Shown in pieces: positions 1 to 10,109 of a stretch of 64,000 nt of DNA. The position numbers were made by a program, and so were the translations under genes. Origin of the DNA: Sphingobacteriales bacterium (GTDB taxonomy: Bacteria > Bacteroidota > Bacteroidia > Chitinophagales > UBA2359). The stretch is from NCBI GenBank assembly GCA_016711285.1, contig JADJTG010000014.1, positions 124,001-188,000 of the forward strand, in the 5' to 3' direction. The first letter of the stretch is position 1. Every line of letters starts with the position of its first letter. The notes beneath the pieces were generated by a model. The model was given only the letters and a program-made list of their open reading frames with translations. It was not told the origin of the DNA and did not search any database.

Positions 1-668
1 GAACTATCTACGCCGCCGCTCAATGCCAAGAGTACTTGTGCATTTTGCACTTGCTGTTGGAGGGCAGCGATGGTGCTTTCTACAAAGTGTTGGGGGGTCC
101 AGGTGGGAGCGATGTTGCAGATACGATACAGAAAATTTTTCAGCATCAGCAAACCCTGCGGCGTGTGGCTCACTTCGGGGTGAAACTGTAAGCCGAATAT
201 CTGTTGGTCGGGGTATTCAAAAGCGGCAATGGGGATTTGTGGCGTGGTGGCGATAATCCGAAAGCCTTCGGGTACTTGCATAATGCTGTCGCCGTGCGAC
301 ATCCATACCTGCGCCGACTGGGGTACGCCTTCAAAAAGTGGGTGCTCCGGTGCTATATTGATGTGGCTGCGCCCGTACTCCCTCAATTCCGAAGGCAGCA
401 CTTTGCCCTGCATCGTGTGGGCAATGAGCTGACTGCCGTAGCAAATGCCCAAAATGGGGGCTTTTCCGACAATAGCAGCCATATCGAGCAAATAAGGCTC
501 AGGGGCGTGTACCGAATTGGGGCTACCCGATAAAATAATGGCGCGGAAATCGGCGATATTTTCGGGCAAATGGTCAAAAGGGTGTATTTCGGAATAAATG
601 TGCAGTTCCCGCACGCGCCTTGCGATTAGTTGAGTGTATTGCGAGCCAAAATCAACAATCAGTACCAT
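1..668 (-). CDS. guaA: GMP synthase (glutamine-hydrolysing), C-terminus beyond window
   Basis: Converts XMP to GMP with ATP and glutamine in the cytoplasm. The 222 visible codons hold the whole N-terminal class I glutamine amidotransferase domain: nucleophile Cys at residue 76 in GICYGSQ, and His163 and Glu165 in QFHPE. The ATP-pyrophosphatase domain then begins, and its P-loop SGGVDS lies exactly at the window edge; roughly 290 residues are missing. The start is the ATG whose first base is 668. Only 38 nt separate it from the stop of purD, so it looks like the last visible gene of the leftward purine transcription unit, pulling IMP-derived XMP towards GMP. There is no frame break in the visible part. 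Confidence 0.95.
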   Translation of the reverse strand, partial: MVLIVDFGSQYTQLIARRVRELHIYSEIHPFDHLPENIADFRAIILSGSPNSVHAPEPYLLDMAAIVGKAPILGICYGSQLIAHTMQGKVLPSELREYGRSHINIAPEHPLFEGVPQSAQVWMSHGDSIMQVPEGFRIIATTPQIPIAAFEYPDQQIFGLQFHPEVSHTPQGLLMLKNFLYRICNIAPTWTPQHFVESTIAALQQQVQNAQVLLALSGGVDS

Positions 669-706
669 ATTCAAGAATATAAAAAAGGATGTGGTTAATG
701 TTTTTT

Positions 707-1981
707 TTAAGTTTGGATAAATAAATTGCTTTTTTCTGCTGCAATTCCCTTTTGCCCAATGTCGTTTCTGTAAAAAAAATGTTCGGATAATTGCATGTTT
801 TCTATATATTGATATGCTTTTTGCTGTGCTGTTTGCAAGGTTTCGCCCTGTGCCACAATCACCGCCACGCGCCCGCCGTTGGAAACATAAGCATCGCCGA
901 CTTTTTTGCTGCCTGCGTGAAATACCTGTATCGTTTCAGAGGCGGGAAAATGTAAAGGAAAACCTGTGTGCGGCTGCTGCGGGTAGCCTTCGGCACAGAG
1001 TACCACGCCCAAAGTAGAAAGCGGTGCAGATGAAGCGGCGGTGGTGGATTTTCCGTCAAGAAGCTCCAATATGTCGGCTACCAAATCATTGCGCAAAGCG
1101 GGTAATAATACTTCACATTCGGGGTCACCAAAGCGAGCATTAAATTCAATTACTTTCACGCCTTCGGCTGTTTGCATCAATCCGGCATACAAAAATCCGC
1201 AAAAAGGATAACCATCTTCTTCCATTTGGCGTAACAAAGGCTCTACAACCCTTTGCAATGCTTCTTGCGTACAATGAATTTGTGGCACGGGCGTATAAGC
1301 TCCCATACCGCCCGTATTAGGACCTACATCTCCATTATAAGCACGCTTATGATCTTGCGAAAGCGGTAAAGCGATATAATTTCTTCCATTCACCAAACAC
1401 ATCAAAGTAAATTCCTCCCCTTCTAAGTATTCTTCTATCAATATTTTTTGCGAACCGAACTGCTGATGCAGCAACATCAAATCTACTGCTTCCAATGCGG
1501 TGGCTTCGTCCATTGCCACCACCACACCTTTTCCGGCAGCTAAACCGTCATTTTTTATCACAACAGGCACCCCTTTTTGCAACACATATTGGCGGGCTGC
1601 TGCTGCATCTGTAAAAGTGGCGGCTTGTGCAGTAGGGATATGGGCGCGTTGCATCAGTTGCTTGGCAAAATCCTTGCTCGTTTCAATGCGGGCTGCTGCT
1701 TGGGTGGGTGCAAAAATGCGCAATCCGTGCTGCCGAAATACATCGGTGATACCTTTTTCCAAAGGTGTTTCAGTACCCACAATTGTCAAATCAATGGCGT
1801 TTTGCAAAGCAAACTCCGCCAAAGCACTTATATCATTTTCATCAATATCCACTATTTGCGCCACCTCGCACATACCATCATTGCCTTTGGCTACATAAAT
1901 TTGTTGTACGCCACTGTGTCGGCGACATTTCCACGCCAAACAATGCTCGCGTCCGCCGCGCCCGATGATGAGAATATTCAT
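707..1981 (-). CDS. purD: Phosphoribosylamine-glycine ligase
   Basis: Second step of de novo purine synthesis: phosphoribosylamine + glycine + ATP to GAR. The protein has 424 residues, the usual size. The N-terminal domain begins MNILIIGRGGREH. The ATP-grasp core follows, with a glycine-rich loop (NDGLAAGKG, about residue 140) and a metal/ATP-binding stretch ending EFNARFGDPE. The open frame extends 35 codons upstream, but that stretch is hydrophobic and overlaps purH; the ATG at 1981 directly precedes the conserved N-terminus and is the likely start. It lies 28 nt downstream of purH and 38 nt upstream of guaA, so it is probably co-transcribed with both. Confidence 0.95.
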   Translation of the reverse strand: MNILIIGRGGREHCLAWKCRRHSGVQQIYVAKGNDGMCEVAQIVDIDENDISALAEFALQNAIDLTIVGTETPLEKGITDVFRQHGLRIFAPTQAAARIETSKDFAKQLMQRAHIPTAQAATFTDAAAARQYVLQKGVPVVIKNDGLAAGKGVVVAMDEATALEAVDLMLLHQQFGSQKILIEEYLEGEEFTLMCLVNGRNYIALPLSQDHKRAYNGDVGPNTGGMGAYTPVPQIHCTQEALQRVVEPLLRQMEEDGYPFCGFLYAGLMQTAEGVKVIEFNARFGDPECEVLLPALRNDLVADILELLDGKSTTAASSAPLSTLGVVLCAEGYPQQPHTGFPLHFPASETIQVFHAGSKKVGDAYVSNGGRVAVIVAQGETLQTAQQKAYQYIENMQLSEHFFYRNDIGQKGIAAEKSNLFIQT

Positions 1982-2009
1982 TATAATATATAAAAAATTA
2001 ACAAAAAAA

Positions 2010-3530
2010 TTAATGCTTGAAATGACGAATATCAGTGAACAGCAAGGCAATACCGTGTTCGTTGGCAGCTTGTATGCTGTCGGCATCTTTTATAGAGCCT
2101 CCTGTTTGCACAATAGTACGAATACCGTATTTTGCCGCTATATCTACGGTATCGCGCAGCGGCAAAAAGGCATCAGAGACCAATACCGCACCCTGTGCTA
2201 ATGCTCCTGCTTGTTCCAAAGCAATACTCGCCGCCCCCACGCGGTTCATTTGACCTGCTCCTATGCCATAGGTGCGTTGGACACTGCCTACCACAATAGC
2301 GTTGGATTTTACATGCTTCACTACTTTCCACAAAAACAAAGCAGCAGCGATATGCTCCTCCGAAGCTGAACTTTCGCTCATTTGCCGCAAATCTTCGCGC
2401 GCAGCCGTGCGGGAGTCGCTTTCCTGTACCAACAAACCGCCCTCTATCATCGCAATATGTGTGTGTTGTCGTTGCAAAGGCAATTGTATTTGTAATATGC
2501 GCAGATTCTTTTTCTGTTTTAAAATATGCAAAGCAGTTTCGCTGTATTGTGGGGCAATGACTATTTCCAAAAAAATATCCGATAATTGCAAAGCAGTGGC
2601 TTCATCAACGGGAGCATTGATAGCGACAATGCCGCCGAAAATAGAAAGCGGGTCGGCTTGATAACATTGTTCAAACGCCGCCGCCGCCGTATTGCCACGC
2701 CCCACGCCGCAGGGATTGGTATGCTTTACCGCCACTGCCGTTATATCGTCATCAAACTCTGCCAATAATTGCAGGGCGGCGTTGGCATCTTGCAAATTAT
2801 TGTAAGATAAGGTTTTGCCGTGTAATTGCAGTGCATTGGAAATGCCGGAAGTGCGGTGGTGCAGAGGGTGGCGATATAAAGCCGCCTGTTGATGCGGATT
2901 TTCGCCGTAGCGCAGTTGCTGTGTTTTTTCAAAAGTGAGGGTGAGTTTTTCAGGGAAAAGCTCCTGTGTAAGAAAATCGGCGATGAGGGCATCATAAGCG
3001 GCACAATGGCGAAATACTTTGGCTGCCAAAGCTTTTCGCTGCGACAGGGAGAGGTTTTGTTGCTCCCAATCATCTAAAACAGGCAGATAATCGGCGGGGT
3101 CGCACAACACAATGACATCATGAAAGTTTTTGGCAGCAGAGCGCAACATCGCCGGACCTCCAATATCTATATTTTCAATACAGGTTTCAAAATCGGCATC
3201 GCTGCGGCGCAGGGTTTCTTTAAAAGGGTATAAATTCACCGCCAATACATCAATGCGCTCCAATTGGTGCATTTCCATTTGCGCTACATGCTCCGCAAGC
3301 GAAGACTGCCCCAGCAAACCGCCGTGTACTGCCGGATGCAGGGTTTTTACTCTGCCGTCCAATATTTCGGGAAAATGGGTAATCTCAGATATGTTTTTCA
3401 CGGGCAGTCCGTACTCCGAAATTGCTTTTTGAGTGCCGCCCGTAGAAATTAGCTCAAAACCAAGTTGATGCAGGCGCGTTGCCAATTCAAAAAGATATGT
3501 TTTATCCGAAACGCTTAGTAATGCACGCAT
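2010..3530 (-). CDS. purH: Bifunctional AICAR formyltransferase / IMP cyclohydrolase
   Basis: Catalyses the last two steps to IMP. The protein has 506 residues, typical for the family. The N-terminal MGS-like cyclohydrolase domain shows LISTGGTQKAI and the DGRVKTLHP motif (about residues 59-67). The C-terminal formyltransferase domain has the catalytic VKHTNPCGVG signature (about 270). The later motif usually read as SDAFFPF is SDAFLPL here, a mild departure. The stop lies 28 nt before purD and the start 19 nt after purN. The frame is intact throughout. Confidence 0.95.
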   Translation of the reverse strand: MRALLSVSDKTYLFELATRLHQLGFELISTGGTQKAISEYGLPVKNISEITHFPEILDGRVKTLHPAVHGGLLGQSSLAEHVAQMEMHQLERIDVLAVNLYPFKETLRRSDADFETCIENIDIGGPAMLRSAAKNFHDVIVLCDPADYLPVLDDWEQQNLSLSQRKALAAKVFRHCAAYDALIADFLTQELFPEKLTLTFEKTQQLRYGENPHQQAALYRHPLHHRTSGISNALQLHGKTLSYNNLQDANAALQLLAEFDDDITAVAVKHTNPCGVGRGNTAAAAFEQCYQADPLSIFGGIVAINAPVDEATALQLSDIFLEIVIAPQYSETALHILKQKKNLRILQIQLPLQRQHTHIAMIEGGLLVQESDSRTAAREDLRQMSESSASEEHIAAALFLWKVVKHVKSNAIVVGSVQRTYGIGAGQMNRVGAASIALEQAGALAQGAVLVSDAFLPLRDTVDIAAKYGIRTIVQTGGSIKDADSIQAANEHGIALLFTDIRHFKH

Positions 3531-3549
3531 AAATATGTTTTTTTCTTCT

Positions 3550-4162
3550 TTAAAGTTGTGATGACGAATGAGAAAATGTTGAAAATATTTTTTGTAAAGT
3601 TTGGATATACAATTCGTGCTCTATGCGATGAATTTGTGCTTCAATAGCGGTAAGTGGTTGGCTGAGGTCGGCGATATATACTTTTTGTTGGGCAATAATT
3701 TCGCCGCTGTCCATTCCGGCATCTACATAATGAATAGTAACACCCAATTCGGGGTCGCCTTGCGATACGGCTTGTTCAATGGCGTTCAAACCTTTGTATT
3801 TGGGTAATAAAGAAGGGTGAATATTGACAATTTTTTGCGGGAATGTCCTCAATAACACAGTTCCCAACAAGCGCATATAACCCGCCAAAGCAATAAAATC
3901 GGTTTTATGTTGTCTTAAAATATTTAAAATTGCCTGTTCGTGGGCAGCTTTATCAGCATATTCTTCGCGGGGCAGCACATACCGGCACGGCAAGGGCGGC
4001 TGCTTTTTCAATAACCGGAGCGGCGGGGCGGTCGCAAATCAGCACCACTATTTTTGCCGCCAAAATACCGCTTTGTGCCGCTCTGATGAGAGCAACTGCA
4101 TTGCTGCCGTTGCCGGAAGCAAAAACAGCGAGGTTCACGAAAGGGGGAACAACGTCGTTCAT
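3550..4162 (-). CDS. purN: Phosphoribosylglycinamide formyltransferase 1, with one frame break
   Basis: Transfers a formyl group from 10-formyl-THF to GAR. The N-terminal part (from the ATG at 4162) reads through the conserved ASGNGSNA phosphate-binding loop, then runs out of frame near 3983. The -1/+2 frame resumes with LPREEYADKAAHEQA and continues to a normal C-terminus. Catalytic residues are visible: Asn and His in NIHPSLLP and Asp in DAGMDSGEI. The span is 613 nt, one base more than 204 codons, so a single extra base (an added G in the CCGG at 3982-3985) explains the break. The start is 3 nt after purM, implying translational coupling. The gene is probably intact in the organism. Confidence 0.88.
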
Positions 4163-4165
4163 CAG

Positions 4166-5191
4166 CTAAAAAGTTAATTGGTTTTGCGGAATAACCGTTC
4201 CGATGCGATAAGCCGGAAAAAATTCGTTTAAACAGCGAAGAGCCTTTTCCGTATTCTGCTCACGCACCACGAGCACCAACCCAATACCCATATTAAATAC
4301 CTGAAAACAGTCTGGCATAGTCAGTTTTCCGTGTTGCGCCAACCACAAAAACACAGGCGGTATTTGCCACGCATTTTTGTCGAAAGCTACCCCAAAAGTT
4401 GTTGTATCAGCAAACATTCGCGGCACATTTTCGTAAAAGCCGCCGCCCGTAATATGGCTCATTGCCAAAACGGGAAGCTGTTGCAACAATTCCAGAACAG
4501 CAGGTACATACACAGAGGTAGGCGTGAGCAGCACCTCGCCCAGAGTTTGTGTGGGGTGCAATTCGGAATAGTTTTTATGCAAGGATAAGCCACAAGCGGA
4601 GATGATTTTGCGCACCAGCGAAAATCCGTTGGAATGAATCCCCGAAGCAGCAATGCCCAGCACTGCATCGCCTGCCCGCACCTGCGAGCCGTTGATAAGT
4701 TGCGATTTTTCTGCTGCTCCCACACAAAATCCGGCAATGTCGTATTCGTTGTTGGCATACATAGACGGCATTTCGGCGGTTTCGCCGCCAATCAAAGCAC
4801 AGCCTGCCATTTGGCAGCCGTCAGCCACGCCTTTTACGATTTGCTCTATAACATCGGGGTTATTTTTACCCACTGCCAAATAATCCAAAAAAAACAGCGG
4901 CTTTGCGCCTTGCACTATTATATCATTGGCACACATCGCTACACAATCTATGCCGATGGTATCGTGCTTGTCGAGTTCAAAGGCAATTTTTAATTTAGTA
5001 CCCACACCGTCCGTTCCCGACACCAATACAGGTTCTTTCAGATGATAAGCACTCAAATCAAACAAAGCCCCAAAGCCGCCGATAGCACCTGTCACACCTT
5101 TTACAGCAGTGCGTTGAGTGTGTTTTTTGATGCGTTGTACTACTTCGTATCCCGCTTCAATATCCACACCTGCTTCTTTATACTGTTTCAT
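4166..5191 (-). CDS. purM: Phosphoribosylformylglycinamidine cyclo-ligase (AIR synthetase)
   Basis: Closes the imidazole ring: FGAM + ATP to AIR. The protein has 341 residues, normal for PurM. The ATP-binding AIRS domain shows GGFGALFDL and GTDGVGTKLKIA near residues 38-66, then the C-terminal domain carries SHITGGGFYENVPR near residue 245. It is followed 3 nt downstream by purN and preceded by a 99-nt AT-rich gap after purF. The frame is intact. Confidence 0.95.
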   Translation of the reverse strand: MKQYKEAGVDIEAGYEVVQRIKKHTQRTAVKGVTGAIGGFGALFDLSAYHLKEPVLVSGTDGVGTKLKIAFELDKHDTIGIDCVAMCANDIIVQGAKPLFFLDYLAVGKNNPDVIEQIVKGVADGCQMAGCALIGGETAEMPSMYANNEYDIAGFCVGAAEKSQLINGSQVRAGDAVLGIAASGIHSNGFSLVRKIISACGLSLHKNYSELHPTQTLGEVLLTPTSVYVPAVLELLQQLPVLAMSHITGGGFYENVPRMFADTTTFGVAFDKNAWQIPPVFLWLAQHGKLTMPDCFQVFNMGIGLVLVVREQNTEKALRCLNEFFPAYRIGTVIPQNQLTF

Positions 5192-5290
5192 TTTTTATGG
5201 CTGTATAATGAATAAAATATTAAAAAAATAAACCTTGCGTTAAGTGCTTATTTCATCACATAGCGCATATTTTTATACCGAAAAAAACGT

Positions 5291-6715
5291 TTAACATTTT
5301 TCTTGAAAATTGAGCATGTCTTTATATAAATTGGTCGGATAAATACCGGTAAAGCAAGCAATACAATGCCCTTTGAGTTTTCCGGCTAAGGGGCGGTCAA
5401 TCGCTTTTATCATAGATTCGGTACTCAAAAAAGCCAGACTGTCCACCTCCATATAAGCGGTCATTTCTTCCAAATTTTTGTTGGCGGCGATGAGTTCGCC
5501 TTTTGTGGAAGTGTTGATACCATAGAAACAAGGAAACTGAATGGGCGGTGCTGCACTGCGAAAATGCACTTCTTTAGCTCCGGCGTGGCGCAGGAGTTTC
5601 ACGATTTGGCGGCTGGTAGTGCCTCTCACAATAGAATCATCTACTACAATCACTCGCTTATTCCGCACTACACTTTTTACTACTGCCAATTTCAACTGCA
5701 CGGCTTTTTCACGCATAGTTTGGGTGGGCTGTATAAAAGAACGCCCGATATAGCGATTTTTTATCAGTCCGCGCTCATAGGGCAAGCCGCTTTCCTGCGC
5801 CAAACCCGCCGCCACAATAGAACCCGACTCCGGCACACCAATGACCACATCTGCTGCAACGGGCGCATCTTTCCAAAGTTGTGCGCCCATACGCTTGCGC
5901 GACTCATATACACTAATACCATCTATATCGCTGTCGGGGCGCGCAAAATAGATATATTCCATAGAGCATTTGGAAGGTTTGGGCTGTGTAAATTGTTGCG
6001 AAACAATTCCTTTATCCGAAATTTCTATAATTTCACCTGCCGTAATATCACGCACAAAAGTAGCACCGATGGCATCAAAAGCACAGGTTTCGGAAGCCAC
6101 CACAAAGGTTTCTTCATTGATTTTTCCGAGCGAAAGCGGACGAAAACCATTTTTATCTACTGCTGCATAGAGTGCATTCTGGGTTAAAATCACAAAAGAG
6201 AAAGCACCCACGACTTGTTTGAGTGCCTGTACAATTTGCTCCAAATCGCCGGAGGCTTTGCTATGGCGAATGAGGTGAGCCACCACTTCAGTATCAGAAG
6301 TAGATTGAAAAATAGCTCCTTTATTTTCCAAATCGTAGCGCAATTGTTGGGCGTTTACAAAATTGCCGTTGTGGGCAATAGCGAAATAGCCTTCGTGCGA
6401 ATAAATGACAAAAGGCTGCACATTACTCACTAAATTGCCGCCGGCGGTAGAGTAGCGCACATGACCAATAGCATGCTTGGAAGGGCGGAGTTTTTTCATT
6501 TTTTTGGGTGAAAAAACCTCATTCACCAATCCCAAATCGCGATGTCCCCAAATGCTATTGCCATCGGATACCATAATTCCGGCTCCTTCCTGCCCGCGAT
6601 GTTGTAGCGCATTTAATCCGAAAAAAGCGAGATTAGCGGCTTCAGTGTGGTTAAATATACCCACAACGCCACATTCCTCGTGCCATTTATCATCTGCTAT
6701 TTCTTCTTTAAACAT
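5291..6715 (-). CDS. purF: Amidophosphoribosyltransferase (Fe-S type)
   Basis: Commits PRPP + glutamine to phosphoribosylamine, the first step of the pathway. The protein has 474 residues. A short propeptide (14 residues, ending HEE) precedes the Cys of CGVVGIF; in this family that Cys becomes the N-terminal nucleophile after cleavage. The PRPP-binding motif is VIVVDDSIVRGTT (about residue 356). Four Cys that bind the [4Fe-4S] cluster in Bacillus-type PurF are present in KCSMEYIYFARPDSD, PCFYGI and CIACFTG, so this is probably an oxygen-sensitive Fe-S enzyme. Gaps are 70 nt from purL and 99 nt to purM. Confidence 0.95.
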   Translation of the reverse strand: MFKEEIADDKWHEECGVVGIFNHTEAANLAFFGLNALQHRGQEGAGIMVSDGNSIWGHRDLGLVNEVFSPKKMKKLRPSKHAIGHVRYSTAGGNLVSNVQPFVIYSHEGYFAIAHNGNFVNAQQLRYDLENKGAIFQSTSDTEVVAHLIRHSKASGDLEQIVQALKQVVGAFSFVILTQNALYAAVDKNGFRPLSLGKINEETFVVASETCAFDAIGATFVRDITAGEIIEISDKGIVSQQFTQPKPSKCSMEYIYFARPDSDIDGISVYESRKRMGAQLWKDAPVAADVVIGVPESGSIVAAGLAQESGLPYERGLIKNRYIGRSFIQPTQTMREKAVQLKLAVVKSVVRNKRVIVVDDSIVRGTTSRQIVKLLRHAGAKEVHFRSAAPPIQFPCFYGINTSTKGELIAANKNLEEMTAYMEVDSLAFLSTESMIKAIDRPLAGKLKGHCIACFTGIYPTNLYKDMLNFQEKC

Positions 6716-6785
6716 ATTTTATTAAGGAATAAATATTTTTAAAATTGTAAATACTGAACAAATTAATTTATTGAAAATCAATTTT

Positions 6786-9045
6786 TTATGATTGCGGGTG
6801 TAGTTGTCGTTCCAAGCCTTTGCTCCACGCTTCATACAATTCGGCAACTTCCACCTGCTCTTGCAACCAAGCAATGCGGGCATCGGTACTTATCTGCCCG
6901 ATACAGGCAGCTTTATCGCCGAATAATTGTTCAAAAGCGGCGATGTTTTCAGCTGCTACGCTCACGAGGTAACGATTTTGGCCTTTCGGAAAACAAGAGC
7001 ATACAACGCTCTTGTGTGCTGTGGCAAGGTATCGTTATTTGCGCGCCCAAACCGCTGCCGAAGAGTTTTTCAGCCAGTGCCACCGCTATTCCGCCTTCCG
7101 ACACATCGTGCGCCGAACGGATAATTCCTCGGCGAATGGCTTGTGTGAGGCAGTGATTTATAATAAGGGCTTCGTTTAAATCTATCTGCGGGCAAGCTCC
7201 GAACAAATGCCCCTGCAACATTTTTTGTAATTCGCTGCCGCCAAATTCGGGTCGTGTTGTGCCGATAACATACAAGCTGTCGCCTGCATTTTTTACTTTT
7301 TGTGTGGTGATATGTGTCGTATCTTCTATCAAACCCACCATCGCAATAATAGGAGTAGGCAATACAGCTCCGCTATTGCTGCGCTCGTTGTAGAGGCTCA
7401 CATTGCCGCCGATAACAGGCACTTCAAAAGCACGGCACGCCGCCGCCATACCATTGACGGATTGTTCCAACTGCCAGAATATTTCGGGATTTTCGGGCGA
7501 GCCGTAATTTAGTCCGTCGCTTACGCCGATAGGCACAGCCCCCGAAGCAATGATATTGCGCACCGCCTCGGCTACGGCGATTTTACCGCCGATTTCGGGA
7601 TTGAGATATACATAGCGGGCATTGCCATCTACGGTGAGAGCCAAAGCTTTTTGTGTGCCTCTGATACGCACAATACTCGCATCGCTGCTCGCCGATGTGC
7701 CGACTGTATTGGTTTGCACCATATAATCGTATTGTTCAAATACATAGCGTTTGGAAGCAATAGTGGGTTGTGCCAGAAGTTGTTTCCAAATATCAAAAAC
7801 ACTGTTATCCGCTATATCGGGAATATAGGCGCTATTGCAATTTTGAGCAAAATAAACGGGTGCTTTTCCCTGCCGCTGATAGACGGGAGCATCTTTTACC
7901 AAGCCGTGTACGGGCATTTCTGCCACTATTTCGTTCCGATGTAGCAAACGCAATACTTTTTCTTCTATTACTTCTCCGATTTTTACGGCATACAAATCCC
8001 ATTTGTGAAACATCGCCGCAATATCCGCTTCTGCACCTTTTTTCACTACCAGCAACATACGTTCCTGCGATTCGGACAACATCATTTCATAAGCACTCAT
8101 GTTTTGTTCGCGCTGTGGAACGAGGTCTAAATTCAGCACAATACCTACATCTCCTTTGGAAGCCATTTCGGCAGAGGAGCAACTTAATCCTGCTGCGCCC
8201 ATATCTTGCATACCCACCACAGCAGGGTGATGAATGACCTCCAAGCAGGCTTCAATGAGGAGTTTTTCCATAAAAGGGTCGCCGATTTGTACGGCAGGGC
8301 GTTTGGCTTCGCTTTTTTCGGAAAGCTCTTCGGAAGCAAAGGTAGCTCCGTGGATACCGTCTTTTCCGGTGGCTGCCCCTACATACATTACTGCATTTCC
8401 AATACCTTTGGCAATGCCTTTTTGCAAATGTTGGTGCTGCAATAGCCCCACACACATCACATTTACGAGTGGATTTCCGGAGTATGCCTCATCAAAATAA
8501 ATTTCGCCGCCAACGGTGGGCACGCCTACACAATTGCCGTAGCCCGCAATGCCTTTGACTACTTGTTCAAAAAGGTAGCGCGTGCGTGCGTTGTTGAGTT
8601 CGCCGAAGCGCAGCGAGTTGAGGCAGGCGATAGGGCGTGCGCCCATTGAAAAAATATCGCGAATAATGCCTCCCACACCCGTAGCTGCTCCCTGATACGG
8701 CTCAATGGCGGAAGGGTGATTATGACTTTCTATTTTAAATACGACCGCCATATTATCGCCAATGTCTATAACGCCTGCACCTTCGCCGGGTCCTTGCAAT
8801 ACATATTTTCCTTGTGTGGGGAATTTTTTGAGTTGTAATTTGGTGTTCTTGTAGCTGCAATGCTCCGACCACAGCACCGAAAAAATACCCAATTCGGTAT
8901 AATTAGGTAGTCTGCCGTTGAGGTGTGCCACGATATGTTCGTATTCTTCATCGCTCACACCCATTTGAGTATATATTTTTTGTATATGGATTTGTTCGGG
9001 AGCAGGATAAAGTGGTATATCGGAAACAAAAAGAGAAAGCGACAT
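6786..9045 (-). CDS. purL: Phosphoribosylformylglycinamidine synthase, small PurL subunit, one frame break
   Basis: ATP-dependent amidation of FGAR, working with PurQ (glutaminase) and PurS. The start MSLSLFVSDIPLYPAPEQ is the ATG at 9045. The first 690 or so residues carry the family motifs: IESHNHPSAIEPYQGAATGVGG (FGAM/ATP site), QDMGAAGL, and SAHDVSEGG. The frame is lost after LLFSE near 6981. In the adjacent frame it resumes as QNRYLVSVAAENIAAFEQ and ends normally with LHPQS at 6786. The 2260-nt span equals 753 codons plus one base, so one inserted base is the simplest cause. The size (about 752 aa) is that of the small PurL that needs PurQ and PurS, both encoded just upstream. Confidence 0.92.
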
Positions 9046-9125
9046 GGTAAAATGATGGAAATGGTATTCAATTAAAAAAAATGAATAGATTGCTTAGAAA
9101 ATTAATCTTTGATGATGAAAAAAAA

Positions 9126-9800
9126 TTAAACCGGCACTGCTGCCTCCAAAAATGCCGCCTGCAAAAGCCGCAAGCCGTCTGTATTGTTGAGCAAGGATTC
9201 TACGGCTCTTTCGGGGTGGGGCATCATACCCAACACATTGCCGCGCTCATTGCAAATGCCCGCAATGCAGTGGAGCGAGCCGTTGGGGTTTTCGTTGTGA
9301 TAGCGTAATACTATTTGTCGGCGTTGCTGCAAACGGCGGTAAGTGGCATCATCGCAAAAATAGTTGCCTTCGCCGTGTGCTATGGGCAAATGCAATACTT
9401 CGGCGGCGGCGTATAATTGGGTAAAACGGGTTTGGTTGTTTTCCACAATTACGGGTGTATTTTTGCAAACAAACTGTAATTGCTCATTGCGCAGCAAAGC
9501 TCCTTCGAGCAAACCCGCTTCGAGTAAAATCTGAAATCCGTTGCAAACCCCCAAAACCGTTTTTCCGCTTTCGGCGAATTGTATCACTGCCGGCATAATT
9601 GGCGAAAAACGCGCAATAGCTCCGCAGCGCAAATAATCGCCATACGAAAATCCCCCCGGCACACAAACGGCATCAAAGCCATCTAAAGAAGTTTCGGTAT
9701 GAAACACATATTCCGCTTCATAATGCAGCACATTTCTGAGGGCGAAATACATATCTTGGTCGCAATTTGACCCGGGAAATACAAGAACAGCTATTTTCAT
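9126..9800 (-). CDS. purQ: FGAM synthase glutaminase subunit
   Basis: Class I glutamine amidotransferase that supplies ammonia to PurL. The protein has 224 residues and begins MKIAVLVFPGSNCD. The nucleophile Cys lies in LGVCNGFQ (about residue 87), and the catalytic His and Glu in MMPHPERAVE (about 199). The start overlaps the end of purS by 4 nt (ATGA), which suggests translational coupling and a 1:1 complex. An 80-nt gap follows to purL. Confidence 0.95.
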   Translation of the reverse strand: MKIAVLVFPGSNCDQDMYFALRNVLHYEAEYVFHTETSLDGFDAVCVPGGFSYGDYLRCGAIARFSPIMPAVIQFAESGKTVLGVCNGFQILLEAGLLEGALLRNEQLQFVCKNTPVIVENNQTRFTQLYAAAEVLHLPIAHGEGNYFCDDATYRRLQQRRQIVLRYHNENPNGSLHCIAGICNERGNVLGMMPHPERAVESLLNNTDGLRLLQAAFLEAAVPV

Positions 9801-10039
9801 ACGTTTTCGATGCTATATTGAAAATCTTCAATGACGGAATTGACCAATACCTGACGGCACATATTTTCTATTTGTTGTTCTAAATTGTTGGTATGTTGGA
9901 GGTACAACTCAATGTATTTTCCTACGCGCACTTGCTCCACAGCCTCGTAGCCCAATTGATGCAGCGCATTGTTTACGGCTTTTCCCTGCGGGTCTAAAAT
10001 ATTTTCGCGTAAGGATATATTTATTTTTACTTTATACAT
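9797..10039 (-). CDS. purS: FGAM synthase subunit PurS
   Basis: Small (80 aa) bridging subunit that joins PurQ to the small PurL in the FGAM synthase complex. The sequence matches the family: YKVKINISLRENILDPQG at the start, then LGYEAVEQVRVGKYIEL. It overlaps purQ by 4 nt and lies 70 nt downstream of purC. Confidence 0.92.
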   Translation of the reverse strand: MYKVKINISLRENILDPQGKAVNNALHQLGYEAVEQVRVGKYIELYLQHTNNLEQQIENMCRQVLVNSVIEDFQYSIENV

Positions 10040-10109
10040 AATAATAAGAAATACAAATAAATAATAAAAAATAATTCGTTTTTATTTTTACTGATAAGCC
10101 ATGATTTTT

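Noticed and set aside
1982..2086. Upstream extension of purD by 35 codons
   Set aside because: It overlaps the end of purH and encodes a hydrophobic stretch before the conserved MNILIIGRGGREH start.
5564..6187. 207-codon rightward open frame
   Set aside because: Lies wholly inside purF on the opposite strand. The sequence is low-quality for a protein (Cys/His/Arg-rich, no motif), while purF is complete.
6975..6990. Programmed frameshift in purL
   Set aside because: No slippery heptamer or downstream structure of the known kind, and PurL is not known to use frameshifting. An extra base is simpler.
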